Below, one piece after another: positions 1 through 8,463 of a stretch of DNA of 64,000 bases; position 1 is the stretch's first letter; every line of letters begins with the position of its first letter. Both the position numbers and the translations under genes were made by a program. Under the pieces are notes generated by a model. The model was not told the origin of the DNA, did not search any database, and saw only the letters and a list, made by a program, of their open reading frames with translations. This DNA comes from Flavobacterium sp. (lineage in GTDB: Bacteria; Bacteroidota; Bacteroidia; Flavobacteriales; Flavobacteriaceae): assembly GCA_027484725.1 (NCBI GenBank), contig JAIXSK010000017.1, positions 248,001-312,000 of the forward strand, read 5' to 3'.

Positions 1-491
1 AACACCACCGCGATCGTTTTAATATTTTACTCGGCAAAGAAGTTGATATGAAAGGCATCGGATACAACACCAATCAATCTGAAATTGCCATTGGCTCGGG
101 CGGTTGGTTTGGCAAAGGATTTCTGGAAGGCACACAAACCAAAGGCGGCTTTGTACCTGAACAACATACCGATTACATTTTTACTACCGTTGGAGAAGAA
201 TGGGGCTTTTTGGGTTCTTTGGCGGTTATTGGATTGTTTGTTGGACTCATTTTTAGAATCATCTATTTGGCCGAGCGACAGAAAACCAAATTCAGTAGGG
301 TTTATGGCTATTGTGTAGCTTGTATTTTGTTTATTCACTTCTTTGTCAATATTGCCATGGTGGCCGGAATCTTCCCCACTATTGGGGTTCCTTTACCCTT
401 CTTTTCATATGGTGGGTCCGGTCTTTGGGGCTTTACCATTTTGTTGTTTATCTTTCTAAAAATGGATGCCAATAAGGTCAATGAATGGTAA
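1..491 (+). CDS. rodA: RodA/FtsW family peptidoglycan polymerase, C-terminal part
   Basis: The reading frame is already open at base 3 and ends with TAA at 489-491, so the start lies before the window; the ATG at 48 is internal. The visible 162 residues hold the SEDS-family region with HRDRFNILLGKEVD, the NQSEIAIGSGGWFGKGF loop, about three membrane segments and the GGSGLWGF motif near the end. RodA polymerises lipid II glycan strands during cell elongation, in the inner membrane with a class B PBP. The loop and the ending fit RodA better than FtsW. A shared terminator separates it from the convergent prc. Confidence 0.9.
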   Translation, partial: HHRDRFNILLGKEVDMKGIGYNTNQSEIAIGSGGWFGKGFLEGTQTKGGFVPEQHTDYIFTTVGEEWGFLGSLAVIGLFVGLIFRIIYLAERQKTKFSRVYGYCVACILFIHFFVNIAMVAGIFPTIGVPLPFFSYGGSGLWGFTILLFIFLKMDANKVNEW

Positions 492-502
492 TGATAAAAC
501 AT

Positions 503-533
503 AAAAAAACCGCTACATCGAGCGGCTTTTTTT
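503..533. terminator. Bidirectional intrinsic terminator between rodA and prc
   Basis: A CCGCT/AGCGG stem (510-514 with 521-525) has an A-run on its left and a T-run on its right, so it can end transcripts from both convergent genes. Confidence 0.75.
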
Positions 534-535
534 AT

Positions 536-2758
536 TTAAGATTTAATCGGATCCTTTTTGATTTTAGTCACCACTTTCTTGCCCGCATTTTTGGGCTGTA
601 AATCATCGAGTACATTGAGCGCTTCTTCAACATAGATGTCTTTTGAAAGACTTTCATGCCATCTGTCGCGCTTTTCTTTGAGCGAAGCATCAGTTTTCAT
701 GGCTTCTTGCTCATACGGCAATGATTTGAACTCTAAACTGTTTTTATAATCGGCAATCGATTTGAATTTTTTAGCTTTTTCTTCAATGGCTTTTTGTTCA
801 GCCTTGAATTGGTCAATATTCAAATTGTATACACTTTCTTTGTTGCGCTCATCAATCCATTTGGCATTTTCATCAATGAGTTTGAATTTAGGATTCTCAG
901 AAATGCGTTTTTTGCTGTTATCAATCGCTGCGTCAAAATTGGTTTGTTTGTCCCAGAATTTAAACTCAGACGGATCTATTTTATCCCAAGGCATGGCATT
1001 GTCAATGTCGCGCTCACCCATTTTTAAATAAGCATATCTATCGGGAATGGCTACATCACTGCTTACGCCTTCTAACTGAGTTGAACCTCCGGTAATTCTG
1101 TAGAATTTTTGCGTTGTTGTTTTAAGCGCCCCTAAATCGCCCACATTGCTGCCGCGTACAAACTGATTCAAATCAATCACGTTTTGAACCGTTCCTTTTC
1201 CATACGATTGTTTGCTGCCAATAATGATTCCCCGGCGGTAATCTTGCATGGCCGCAGCAAAAATTTCAGAAGCCGAAGCTGAGAAACTATTTTGCATCAC
1301 CACCAATGGTCCGTCCCATTGTATGCGTTTGTCTTTATCGTATAAAACTTCTTTTTTGCGCCCGGCTGATTTAATTTGTACCACCGGACCTTCTTCTATA
1401 AATAATCCGGCTATATCTACTACGGTTTTAAGCGAGCCCCCGCCATTGTCGCGCAAATCCATGATGATACCTTGAACTCCGTCATTTTTGAGGCGCTCAA
1501 CTTCTTGAGCTACATCTTTTCCGGCATCACGGCTGTCGTTGTTCTCAAAATCAATGTAGAATTTTGGCAAGTAAATAATTCCGTATTTTACACCGTTTCT
1601 TTCTACCACACTTGATTTGGCATAGGTTTCTTCAATTTCAACAATATCGCGAATAATCGAAATAATCTTGATGGTTCCATCAACTTTTTTAACCGTCAAC
1701 CGAACTTCGGTTCCTTTGGGGCCTTTGATTTTTTTAACAACATCATCTAAATGCATCCCCACAACTTCAACCGGTTCTTGGTTGCCTTGTGCTACTTTGA
1801 GGATGATATCGCCCGCTTCTAGTTCTTTTCCGCGCCACGCCGGACCTCCGGAAATAAGCTCTGAGATTTCAGTGTAATCGTTTTTCTTCTGTAAACGCGC
1901 TCCAATTCCTTCAAGTTTCCCGCTCATGCTCACATCAAAACGCTCTTTTTCATCGGGCGGAAAGTAATTGGTATGCGGATCAAAACGCGTAGCAATAGCA
2001 TTGACATAAACTGAAAACCAGTCATTTCTGTCTAAATCGTTGATAAAATCAAAATATTCATTGAGTGATTTGAGTGAACTTTCACGCGTTTCTTTTTCGA
2101 GTTGTTCAAATGATTTGGGCGCTTCAGGTTTTTCGTCTGTTTTTTTCTCAAATGCTTTTTCTTTTGTCTTGCCTTCAGGTTTCACACCATTTTTGATGTC
2201 TTCTTGCATTTTGAGCTTATCCGTCAATGAAGACAAAGTAGAAAGCTTGATTTGTTTGCGCCATTTTTCTTTGAGTTCATCGGCGTTTTGAGCGTACGGA
2301 AGTTTCTCGTAATTGGTATTGAATTCTTCTTTTACGCTGTAATCAAACGGTTTGTCCAAAATATCTTTGTAAAAACCTTTGCTCTCGGCTATGCGTTTCA
2401 TGAGTCGGTCATAAGTCAAATCAAAAAATGTAAGGTCTTTGTTTTTGATTTGATCATCCAGCTGAGTTTCATATTTAGCGAATTCATCAATGTCAGATTG
2501 AATAAAAAAACGTTTAGACGGATCAAGCGCCTCAATGTAGTCTTTGTAAATTCCTTTAGAGAAATTATCATCTATAGCTGCCGGATCATAATGCCCACGC
2601 TCAATGACAAAAGTGAGCAACTCAAGCAACATTTTGTCTTTTTCAGGGTCACCGGGTGATTTGAAAACACCCTTGAAGGCAAACAACCCAACAGATAAGA
2701 ACAATACAGCCAATAATACTTTGAAATTCCTTTTCATAAATTCAATTAAGCGATTCAT
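536..2758 (-). CDS. prc: Carboxy-terminal processing (tail-specific) protease, S41 family
   Basis: 740 residues. A hydrophobic segment at about residues 13-30 anchors or exports the protein, so it acts in the periplasm. It has the long Tsp-type N-terminal region, a PDZ domain around residues 280-360, and the S41 core. The motif NSFSASASEIFAAAM places the catalytic serine at about S495 and SYGKGTVQ the lysine at about K521, matching the E. coli Prc Ser/Lys dyad. A charged C-terminal DUF3340-type region follows. Prc trims or degrades envelope proteins from their C-termini. The length is slightly above that of E. coli Prc. It appears to be a single-gene unit, convergent with rodA. Confidence 0.92.
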   Translation of the reverse strand: MNRLIEFMKRNFKVLLAVLFLSVGLFAFKGVFKSPGDPEKDKMLLELLTFVIERGHYDPAAIDDNFSKGIYKDYIEALDPSKRFFIQSDIDEFAKYETQLDDQIKNKDLTFFDLTYDRLMKRIAESKGFYKDILDKPFDYSVKEEFNTNYEKLPYAQNADELKEKWRKQIKLSTLSSLTDKLKMQEDIKNGVKPEGKTKEKAFEKKTDEKPEAPKSFEQLEKETRESSLKSLNEYFDFINDLDRNDWFSVYVNAIATRFDPHTNYFPPDEKERFDVSMSGKLEGIGARLQKKNDYTEISELISGGPAWRGKELEAGDIILKVAQGNQEPVEVVGMHLDDVVKKIKGPKGTEVRLTVKKVDGTIKIISIIRDIVEIEETYAKSSVVERNGVKYGIIYLPKFYIDFENNDSRDAGKDVAQEVERLKNDGVQGIIMDLRDNGGGSLKTVVDIAGLFIEEGPVVQIKSAGRKKEVLYDKDKRIQWDGPLVVMQNSFSASASEIFAAAMQDYRRGIIIGSKQSYGKGTVQNVIDLNQFVRGSNVGDLGALKTTTQKFYRITGGSTQLEGVSSDVAIPDRYAYLKMGERDIDNAMPWDKIDPSEFKFWDKQTNFDAAIDNSKKRISENPKFKLIDENAKWIDERNKESVYNLNIDQFKAEQKAIEEKAKKFKSIADYKNSLEFKSLPYEQEAMKTDASLKEKRDRWHESLSKDIYVEEALNVLDDLQPKNAGKKVVTKIKKDPIKS

Positions 2759-2910
2759 TAAATTTTTTGGTCTAAATTAAGCAAAAACCCAAGCACAGCG
2801 GGATCAGACTGCCTAATTTTTTGTTAAAGATGCTAATGTAACAACTTCCTGCTAAAAATGATTATTTTTGCTGGATTATTTGGTCACACGCTAGATGGCT
2901 TTGAGTTGTC

Positions 2911-2993
2911 TGACCTAGCCCTGATGGCAGCGGCAGCCTTTGGGAGGTTTCTTAACCGACCAAAGCTACAGCGAACAGCAGGAAATAGCTTCT
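2911..2993 (+). ncRNA. Flavobacterial structured intergenic element, copy 1 (flavo-1-like)
   Basis: The block from GACCTAGCCCTGATGGCAG to AGCAGGAAATAGCTTC is of a kind I recall from many Flavobacterium intergenic regions. It contains a strong hairpin: CTTTGG (2938-2943) with CCAAAG (2960-2965), a tandem GA/GA internal loop, then GGTT (2946-2949) with AACC (2954-2957) closed by a TCTT loop. CCTG (2920-2923) can pair with CAGG (2979-2982). Bases 2923-2942 match a second copy near 34664 at all but three positions. It lies 26 bases before surE, in the same direction. Equating it with the Rfam flavo-1 motif is from memory and unchecked. Confidence 0.5.
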
Positions 2994-3019
2994 AAAAAGA
3001 AAAAAGCAGCAAAAAACAC

Positions 3020-3808
3020 ATGAAAAAACCTTTGATTCTGGTAACCAACGACGACGGAATCACCGCTCCGGGCATACGCACTTTGATTGAAGTGGTTAGC
3101 CAATTAGGTGAAGTGGTGGTGGTGGCTCCGGACAAACCGCAAAGTGCCATGGGGCATGCCATAACGGTCAACAGCACTTTGTATTTGAACCGTCATTCAG
3201 CGCCTGAATCTGAAATTTCTGAGTACAGTTGCTCAGGCACTCCGGTAGATTGTGTAAAGTTGGCGGTGAATGAATTGCTCAAACGCAAACCTGATTTGTG
3301 TGTCTCGGGTATCAACCACGGTTCAAATGCGTCGATTAATGTGATTTATTCCGGAACCATGAGCGCTGCTGTAGAAGCCGGCATTGAGGGCATTCCTGCC
3401 ATTGGTTTTTCATTGGACGATTTTGGTTGGGATGCCAATTTTGAGCCCGTCAAAAACTGGGTCAAAAACATTGTGGTGCACACGCTTGAAAACGGTTTGC
3501 CGCGCGGAGTGGTTTTGAATGTAAATTTTCCGAAATGTTCTGAAGCTGAAATCAAAGGAATCAAAATTGCCCGACAAGCCCAGGCACAATGGATGGAAAA
3601 ATTTGACAAGCGAACCTCACCTATGGGCAAAGAATACTATTGGCTTACCGGAGCATTTGTCAACCAAGATACTGGGCAAGACACCGATATTTGGGCATTA
3701 GAAAATGGTTATGCTTCGTTGGTTCCGGTGCAATTTGACCTCACGGCACACCATGCTTTGGCCGAACTCAATTCATGGAAATTAAATGAAACCGCAAATG
3801 AAAAATAA
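3020..3808 (+). CDS. surE: 5'/3'-nucleotidase SurE
   Basis: 262 residues, the usual SurE length. The metal site is visible: D11 and D12 in VTNDDGI, S42 in KPQSAMGHAIT and N99 in SGINHGSNAS, corresponding to D8, D9, S39 and N92 of the E. coli enzyme. SurE is a cytoplasmic, metal-dependent phosphatase acting on nucleoside monophosphates. The gene follows a structured intergenic element; its 3' end overlaps the next reading frame by 11 bases, so surE, the small membrane protein gene and lpxB are probably co-transcribed. Confidence 0.95.
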   Translation: MKKPLILVTNDDGITAPGIRTLIEVVSQLGEVVVVAPDKPQSAMGHAITVNSTLYLNRHSAPESEISEYSCSGTPVDCVKLAVNELLKRKPDLCVSGINHGSNASINVIYSGTMSAAVEAGIEGIPAIGFSLDDFGWDANFEPVKNWVKNIVVHTLENGLPRGVVLNVNFPKCSEAEIKGIKIARQAQAQWMEKFDKRTSPMGKEYYWLTGAFVNQDTGQDTDIWALENGYASLVPVQFDLTAHHALAELNSWKLNETANEK

Positions 3809-4070
3809 AGATTTATTCATAGGCGTTTTTTTGGCAATGGCCACCACTTTTATCGGAACTTTTTTGTTCATCAGATTATTTACCGACATGAGTTATTTGA
3901 CCGGTATGCACTTGTATAAAGGGCAAGGAATGTTGGGAAAAATACTCACTTTGGGCGCCATATTGAATATCTTGTTATTCTATATCTTAATCAAAAAAGA
4001 CCGCGAAGAAATATCGCAAGGGGTAATTCTTGGACTGATCATCATTACCATTGTTACTTTGTTCTTATAG
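3798..4070 (+). CDS. Small membrane protein of unknown function, between surE and lpxB
   Basis: About 90 residues with three hydrophobic stretches (roughly residues 5-25, 50-65 and 72-90 of MKNKDLF...), so an integral inner-membrane protein. An ATG also exists at 3786, but 3798 gives the cleaner start, MKNKDL, and a smaller overlap with surE. I do not recognise a characterised family. Its tight packing between surE and lpxB suggests co-expression, possibly with envelope biogenesis, but nothing in the sequence gives a function. Confidence 0.75.
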   Translation: MKNKDLFIGVFLAMATTFIGTFLFIRLFTDMSYLTGMHLYKGQGMLGKILTLGAILNILLFYILIKKDREEISQGVILGLIIITIVTLFL

Positions 4071-4079
4071 ACACAACTC

Positions 4080-5204
4080 ATGAAATACTATATCATTGCA
4101 GGTGAAGCTTCGGGCGATTTACACGGTTCTAACCTGATGAAAGCTTTGTATGATGAAGATCCGCAGGCTGAGATTCGGTTTTGGGGCGGTGACCTCATGC
4201 AAAAAGTAGGCGGAACCTTGGTAAAACACTACCGCGATTTGGCGTTCATGGGTTTTATCGAGGTGGTTTTTAATCTAAAAACCATTCTGAGCAATATTAA
4301 ATTCTGTAAAAAAGACATCGCGGATTTTGCTCCTGATGCCCTGATTTTTATTGATTATCCGGGTTTTAATATGCGTATTGCCCAATGGGCCAAAATCAAA
4401 GGCATTCCAACACACTATTACATTTCGCCACAGATTTGGGCTTGGAAAGAAAATCGCATCAAAGCCGTCAAACGCGATTTTGATTATTTGTATGTGATTT
4501 TGCCTTTTGAGAAAGAATTCTACGAACAAAAGCATCATTTTCCGGTTCATTTTGTGGGGCATCCACTTATTGATGCCATCCACAACCGCCAAACCACTGA
4601 TCAAAATACTTTTGTTGCTCAAAATGAGTTAGAAGACAAACCCATTATTGCCGTTTTGCCGGGCAGTCGAAAACAAGAAATCAGCAAAATGCTCAGCGTG
4701 ATGCTCAGTGTTACCGATACATTTAATGATTATCAATTTGTGATTGCCGGAGCGCCCAGTCAGCCCAAAGAATTTTATCAAAGCTTTTTACAAAATAAAA
4801 ATGTTCATTTTGTGGCCAATCAAACTTATGATTTACTGAGTCATGCCCGTGCCGCATTGGTTACTTCCGGAACAGCAACTCTTGAAACTGCATTGTTTAA
4901 AGTGCCTGAAGTGGTTTGCTACAAGGGCAGTTGGGCATCGTATCAAATAGCAAAACGCATCATAACACTCAAATATATTTCATTGGTTAATTTAATCATG
5001 GATGCACCTGTTGTTGCAGAACTCATTCAAGATGATTGCAGCACCCAAAAAATCACCCAAGAATTGCAAAAAATACTTGAGCCGGAACACCGAAAAAAAC
5101 TTTTGCAGCAATACGACGCGCTTGAAAATAAACTTGGCGGAACTGGCGCCAGTAAAAAAACGGCCCAACTCATTGTACGAAGTTTAACATCTGAACGTTC
5201 CTAA
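4080..5204 (+). CDS. lpxB: Lipid-A-disaccharide synthase
   Basis: 374 residues, GT19 family. The N-terminus has the diagnostic GEASGDLHGSNLMKAL, followed by FIDYPGFNMRIA, YYISPQIWAWKENR, FVGHPL and the C-terminal-domain motif VLPGSRKQEI, all typical of LpxB. It joins UDP-2,3-diacylglucosamine and lipid X to form the lipid A disaccharide at the inner face of the cytoplasmic membrane. The ATG lies nine bases after the small membrane protein gene ends. Confidence 0.95.
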   Translation: MKYYIIAGEASGDLHGSNLMKALYDEDPQAEIRFWGGDLMQKVGGTLVKHYRDLAFMGFIEVVFNLKTILSNIKFCKKDIADFAPDALIFIDYPGFNMRIAQWAKIKGIPTHYYISPQIWAWKENRIKAVKRDFDYLYVILPFEKEFYEQKHHFPVHFVGHPLIDAIHNRQTTDQNTFVAQNELEDKPIIAVLPGSRKQEISKMLSVMLSVTDTFNDYQFVIAGAPSQPKEFYQSFLQNKNVHFVANQTYDLLSHARAALVTSGTATLETALFKVPEVVCYKGSWASYQIAKRIITLKYISLVNLIMDAPVVAELIQDDCSTQKITQELQKILEPEHRKKLLQQYDALENKLGGTGASKKTAQLIVRSLTSERS

Positions 5205-5228
5205 TACTCACTTGAAATAAAATATCTT

Positions 5229-5870
5229 TTGAAACGATTACTTCTTTTTTTATCAATGGTCCTTTTTATGGCCAGTTGTAAGCCTACCTCAACGATTATT
5301 ACTTCAAAATCTGAAGCCATGAAGCGCGGAATTTACCACGCGCCCGAATACAAAAAAACGGCTACTGCCAAAACATCCGCCAAAAAATCTGAACCCAAAA
5401 CCGAACCCAAAAAAGCAGTGGTCAGCGGCAGTCGCATCAATGACAAAAACGACGATGATTATGTCATCAACGTTGACGACTCCAGCTATTTGGTACAACA
5501 ACTCATCAACGCGGCTTCAGAGCAACTCGGAGCGCGGTACCGAAGCGGTGGTACTACGCCAGAAGGTTTTGATTGTTCAGGACTCATGTTCAGCACTTTT
5601 AAAAAGTTTGATATTACCTTGCCGCGATCATCTTCTGAAATGGCGCGTATTGGTCGTGTATTAGATGAAGATGACATCCGAAAAGGCGATTTGATTTTTT
5701 TTAGAACCAATGGCAAACACAGTATTAACCACGTGGGTATGGTGACCGAGGTCACCGATGAAGAAATCAAATTCATTCATTCATCTACCCAAAAAGGTGT
5801 CATGATTTCATCGACCAAAGAGCCTTATTATGGGCGCACATTTGCCCAAGCCAACCGAATTTTAGAATAA
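5229..5870 (+). CDS. NlpC/P60 family lipoprotein, probable murein endopeptidase
   Basis: 213 residues. Translation probably starts at TTG (5229-5231): this gives MKRLLLFLSMVLFMASC, a full lipoprotein signal with a lipobox ending at C17, whereas the next ATG lies inside that signal. A Lys/Thr/Ala-rich linker (about 40-75) leads to the NlpC/P60 domain with catalytic C116 in DCSGL, H168 in NHVGM and H184 in FIHSS. Such enzymes cut peptide cross-links or stems in peptidoglycan at the cell surface or periplasm. It follows lpxB by 24 bases. Confidence 0.88.
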   Translation: MKRLLLFLSMVLFMASCKPTSTIITSKSEAMKRGIYHAPEYKKTATAKTSAKKSEPKTEPKKAVVSGSRINDKNDDDYVINVDDSSYLVQQLINAASEQLGARYRSGGTTPEGFDCSGLMFSTFKKFDITLPRSSSEMARIGRVLDEDDIRKGDLIFFRTNGKHSINHVGMVTEVTDEEIKFIHSSTQKGVMISSTKEPYYGRTFAQANRILE

Positions 5871-5910
5871 TTTTTTTGGCTTATTGGCTTGAATTGAATA
5901 CTTTAGAGCC

Positions 5911-7938
5911 ATGAACGCCATACAGTTTCCGTTGACCCGGGTGGCAATCGGGTTGACCTTTGGAATTTTATTCGCCCGATATTGCCCGTTACTTCCTATG
6001 TACAGCCTCCTGCTTTTGAGCGTGCTGTTGCTGTTGTTTATCTCGCTATTCTACTCCGTAAAAAAGCGACCCAAACTCCAGTTTTGGTTTGGCCTGAGTG
6101 TGTTTTTGTTGTCTATTGGATGTGGTATTTCAAGCTATGTTTTAGACCGCGAAAGCAATCATCCGAATCATTACCTGCACCAATTAAACACCCCAACCAG
6201 GCTTGATGAAACAGATTTGGTTTTGCGCGAAAAACTAAAATCTACCGCGCAAAATCTTCGTTTTCTGGCTGAAGTAAAGTATCTAAACCACGAGCACTGC
6301 ATTGGTAAAGTACTGATTCAATTTGATAAAAATGACTTTGCAAAAACTCCGCTTTTTGTTGGCCGTCAAATGCGCATTGTTGCCGCTGTAAAAACCAAGC
6401 AGCCACCAGCCAATCCGAGTGGTTTTGATTATTGGAAATACCTAGAGCAAAAAAACATTTACGGACAAATCTTTGCCAAAAGCCAAAACACACAACTGCA
6501 AACACAACCCCTGAGAGATTTGCGTTACTATGCTGATCAGCTGCGCTTGCGGGCCATGAATGAATTACAAAAAAGCGGAATCAATGTGCAAGTAGCTCAG
6601 GTTTTAGCCGCATTAACTGTTGGACAACAACAAGAAATTGCTCCTGAAATTATCAACGATTATCAATCAGCAGGCGCGGTTCATATTTTATCTGTCTCTG
6701 GTTTACATGTAGGTTTTATTGTTTTGTTTTTGAATTTTATATTGAAATTTCTACCCAAAAATCGCAAAACGCGTTGGCTTAAATTGAGTATTACTTTGCT
6801 TTCATTGTGGGGATTTGCTTTGTTGGCAGGTCTTTCTGCTTCGGTTATTCGGTCTGTAACCATGTATTCATTTGTAGCTGTAGGGCTGTATTTAAAACGA
6901 CGCACGAATATTTTCCACACCTTGTTGGTTTCACTCATGCTCATTTTGCTCGTTTCGCCTTCTCTTTTATTTGATGTGGGTTTGCAGTTGAGTTACACCG
7001 CGTTGTTTTTTATCCTGTGGTTACAACCCGTTTTTGATGATTTTTATACCCCTCAAAATAAACTAATAAAATATATTTGGCAAATCATAACGGTTTCATT
7101 GGCCGCACAAATCGGGACTTTACCGCTGAGTTTGTATTATTTTCATCAGTTTCCGGGTTTGTTTTTATTGACCAATTTGTTGGTGCTACCGCTCATCGGG
7201 CTCATCATGGCTGTGGGCGTTCCGCTGATGATGAGTGCAGCCTTGGGCTGGGTTCCGCAAATAGGGCTAACACTCATTACTTTGCTTACCCAAACACTCA
7301 ACAGTATAGTTAAAACAATAGCCAGCGCACAGAGCTTTGTACTTAAAAATATCCCTTTTAACTTTTGGATGCTTTTGACCGTTTATATATTGATTGTTTG
7401 TTGTGTAATTGCGCTCAAAAAACGACAAATCAGACAACTCAAATGGGTGTTTGCTTGTATTTTATTGGTTCAGCTGAGTATTGCCATAAGCCTAGGATAT
7501 GCGCAGCAAAAAAGAGTTTGGCTCATACTTCATCAAAAAAAAGCTTCCGTAATCATCAATCAATATGGCAGAAAAATAGATGTTTATTGCCAAGGAAAAA
7601 TTTCAGAAGCAGTTATTCAAAACTATGCTACCAATGAATTCATTCAGCAAGTTAATAATCATCCAATCCAACCATTGGCCCGTTTTAAAAATTATAAAAT
7701 CGCTGTTGTTGATGCTTCAAATGCGTTTTCGAAAAATATTCCGGCTGACATTTTCTTTTTGTGTAATGGCCCGAAAATAAATTTAGATAGAATTTTGCAG
7801 GATCAACACCCCAAAATGATTGTAGCGGATGGTTCAAATTATCCGTCTACAGTAGAGCGTTGGGAAATAAGCTGCCAAAAACAGAAAATCCCTTTTCACT
7901 ACACAGGTAAAAAGGGATTCTTTGAATTGTCAGATTGA
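5911..7938 (+). CDS. comEC: ComEC/Rec2-type DNA-uptake channel protein
   Basis: 675 residues. An N-terminal set of membrane segments and a DUF4131-like extracytoplasmic region come first, then the Competence domain with AVHILSVSGLHVGFI and GLSASVIRSVTMY, and about ten membrane segments up to residue 530. The C-terminal 140 residues occupy the place of the metallo-beta-lactamase-like domain but lack any HxHxDH signature, so that part is reduced. ComEC moves single-stranded DNA across the inner membrane during transformation; whether this organism is transformable cannot be told. The stop is one base from the convergent thioredoxin gene. Confidence 0.88.
   Translation: MNAIQFPLTRVAIGLTFGILFARYCPLLPMYSLLLLSVLLLLFISLFYSVKKRPKLQFWFGLSVFLLSIGCGISSYVLDRESNHPNHYLHQLNTPTRLDETDLVLREKLKSTAQNLRFLAEVKYLNHEHCIGKVLIQFDKNDFAKTPLFVGRQMRIVAAVKTKQPPANPSGFDYWKYLEQKNIYGQIFAKSQNTQLQTQPLRDLRYYADQLRLRAMNELQKSGINVQVAQVLAALTVGQQQEIAPEIINDYQSAGAVHILSVSGLHVGFIVLFLNFILKFLPKNRKTRWLKLSITLLSLWGFALLAGLSASVIRSVTMYSFVAVGLYLKRRTNIFHTLLVSLMLILLVSPSLLFDVGLQLSYTALFFILWLQPVFDDFYTPQNKLIKYIWQIITVSLAAQIGTLPLSLYYFHQFPGLFLLTNLLVLPLIGLIMAVGVPLMMSAALGWVPQIGLTLITLLTQTLNSIVKTIASAQSFVLKNIPFNFWMLLTVYILIVCCVIALKKRQIRQLKWVFACILLVQLSIAISLGYAQQKRVWLILHQKKASVIINQYGRKIDVYCQGKISEAVIQNYATNEFIQQVNNHPIQPLARFKNYKIAVVDASNAFSKNIPADIFFLCNGPKINLDRILQDQHPKMIVADGSNYPSTVERWEISCQKQKIPFHYTGKKGFFELSD
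7887..7919 (-). terminator. Hairpin inside the 3' end of comEC, possible terminator for the convergent thioredoxin gene
   Basis: A perfect 10-bp stem, AATCCCTTTT (7887-7896) with AAAAGGGATT (7910-7919), lies in the coding end of comEC. On the minus strand it falls just after the thioredoxin stop and is followed by only a short T-rich tail, so termination is uncertain. Confidence 0.3.
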
Positions 7939-7939
7939 T

Positions 7940-8407
7940 TTATTTTTTTCTGTTGGCAAGAATTTGATTCGCGCCTTCGAGCCATTTTGAAGGTCCGCCG
8001 GCAACATATCCGGTGCTTCCTAATTTATCTAAATTAATTTTGCCGTCTTTATTTGAAGGAACTGCAAACCATATGGTTGGATATCCACGCACTTCAAAAA
8101 CTTGTTGCAATTCGTTGTTTTGTTGTTGAATTTCGGGTAATTGAGGCGTTCTTCTCGGAAAATCCAACTCAACCAAAACTACATTTTCTTTGGCCCATTT
8201 AGCAAAATCCGGGGTTTTAAGCACTTCATTTTGCAATCGAATGCACCAACCGCACCAGTCGCTTCCGGTAAAGAACAACAACAATGGTTTTTTGGTTTTC
8301 ATAGATACTTCAGAGGCTTTTTTCAAATTGGTTTCCCAAGTGAGTTCTTGTGCTTGAATCGTCAAGGAACCAGTGATCAGCAATAATGCAATGAATATTT
8401 TTTTCAT
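7940..8407 (-). CDS. Exported thioredoxin-family protein with a CGWC active site
   Basis: 155 residues. The signal peptide MKKIFIALLLITGSLTIQAQ is followed by a thioredoxin-like domain with the redox motif C52-G-W-C55 in TGSDWCGWC and a cis-proline at GYPTIWF. The CGWC signature is of the DUF255/thioredoxin_7 type rather than classical CGPC. The protein probably acts as a periplasmic thiol-disulfide reductase or isomerase. It stands alone on the minus strand between comEC and the peptide transporters. Confidence 0.85.
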   Translation of the reverse strand: MKKIFIALLLITGSLTIQAQELTWETNLKKASEVSMKTKKPLLLFFTGSDWCGWCIRLQNEVLKTPDFAKWAKENVVLVELDFPRRTPQLPEIQQQNNELQQVFEVRGYPTIWFAVPSNKDGKINLDKLGSTGYVAGGPSKWLEGANQILANRKK

Positions 8408-8463
8408 AAAATTTATTTTAAAGATTTGCCGCCTTTGGCAATAATAGTGCCGAAGATAATCAA

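Noticed and set aside
2252..2659. Open frame of 135 codons on the plus strand
   Set aside because: It is antisense to prc, which has all catalytic motifs; the frame is hydrophobic by codon mirror effect and has no start context.
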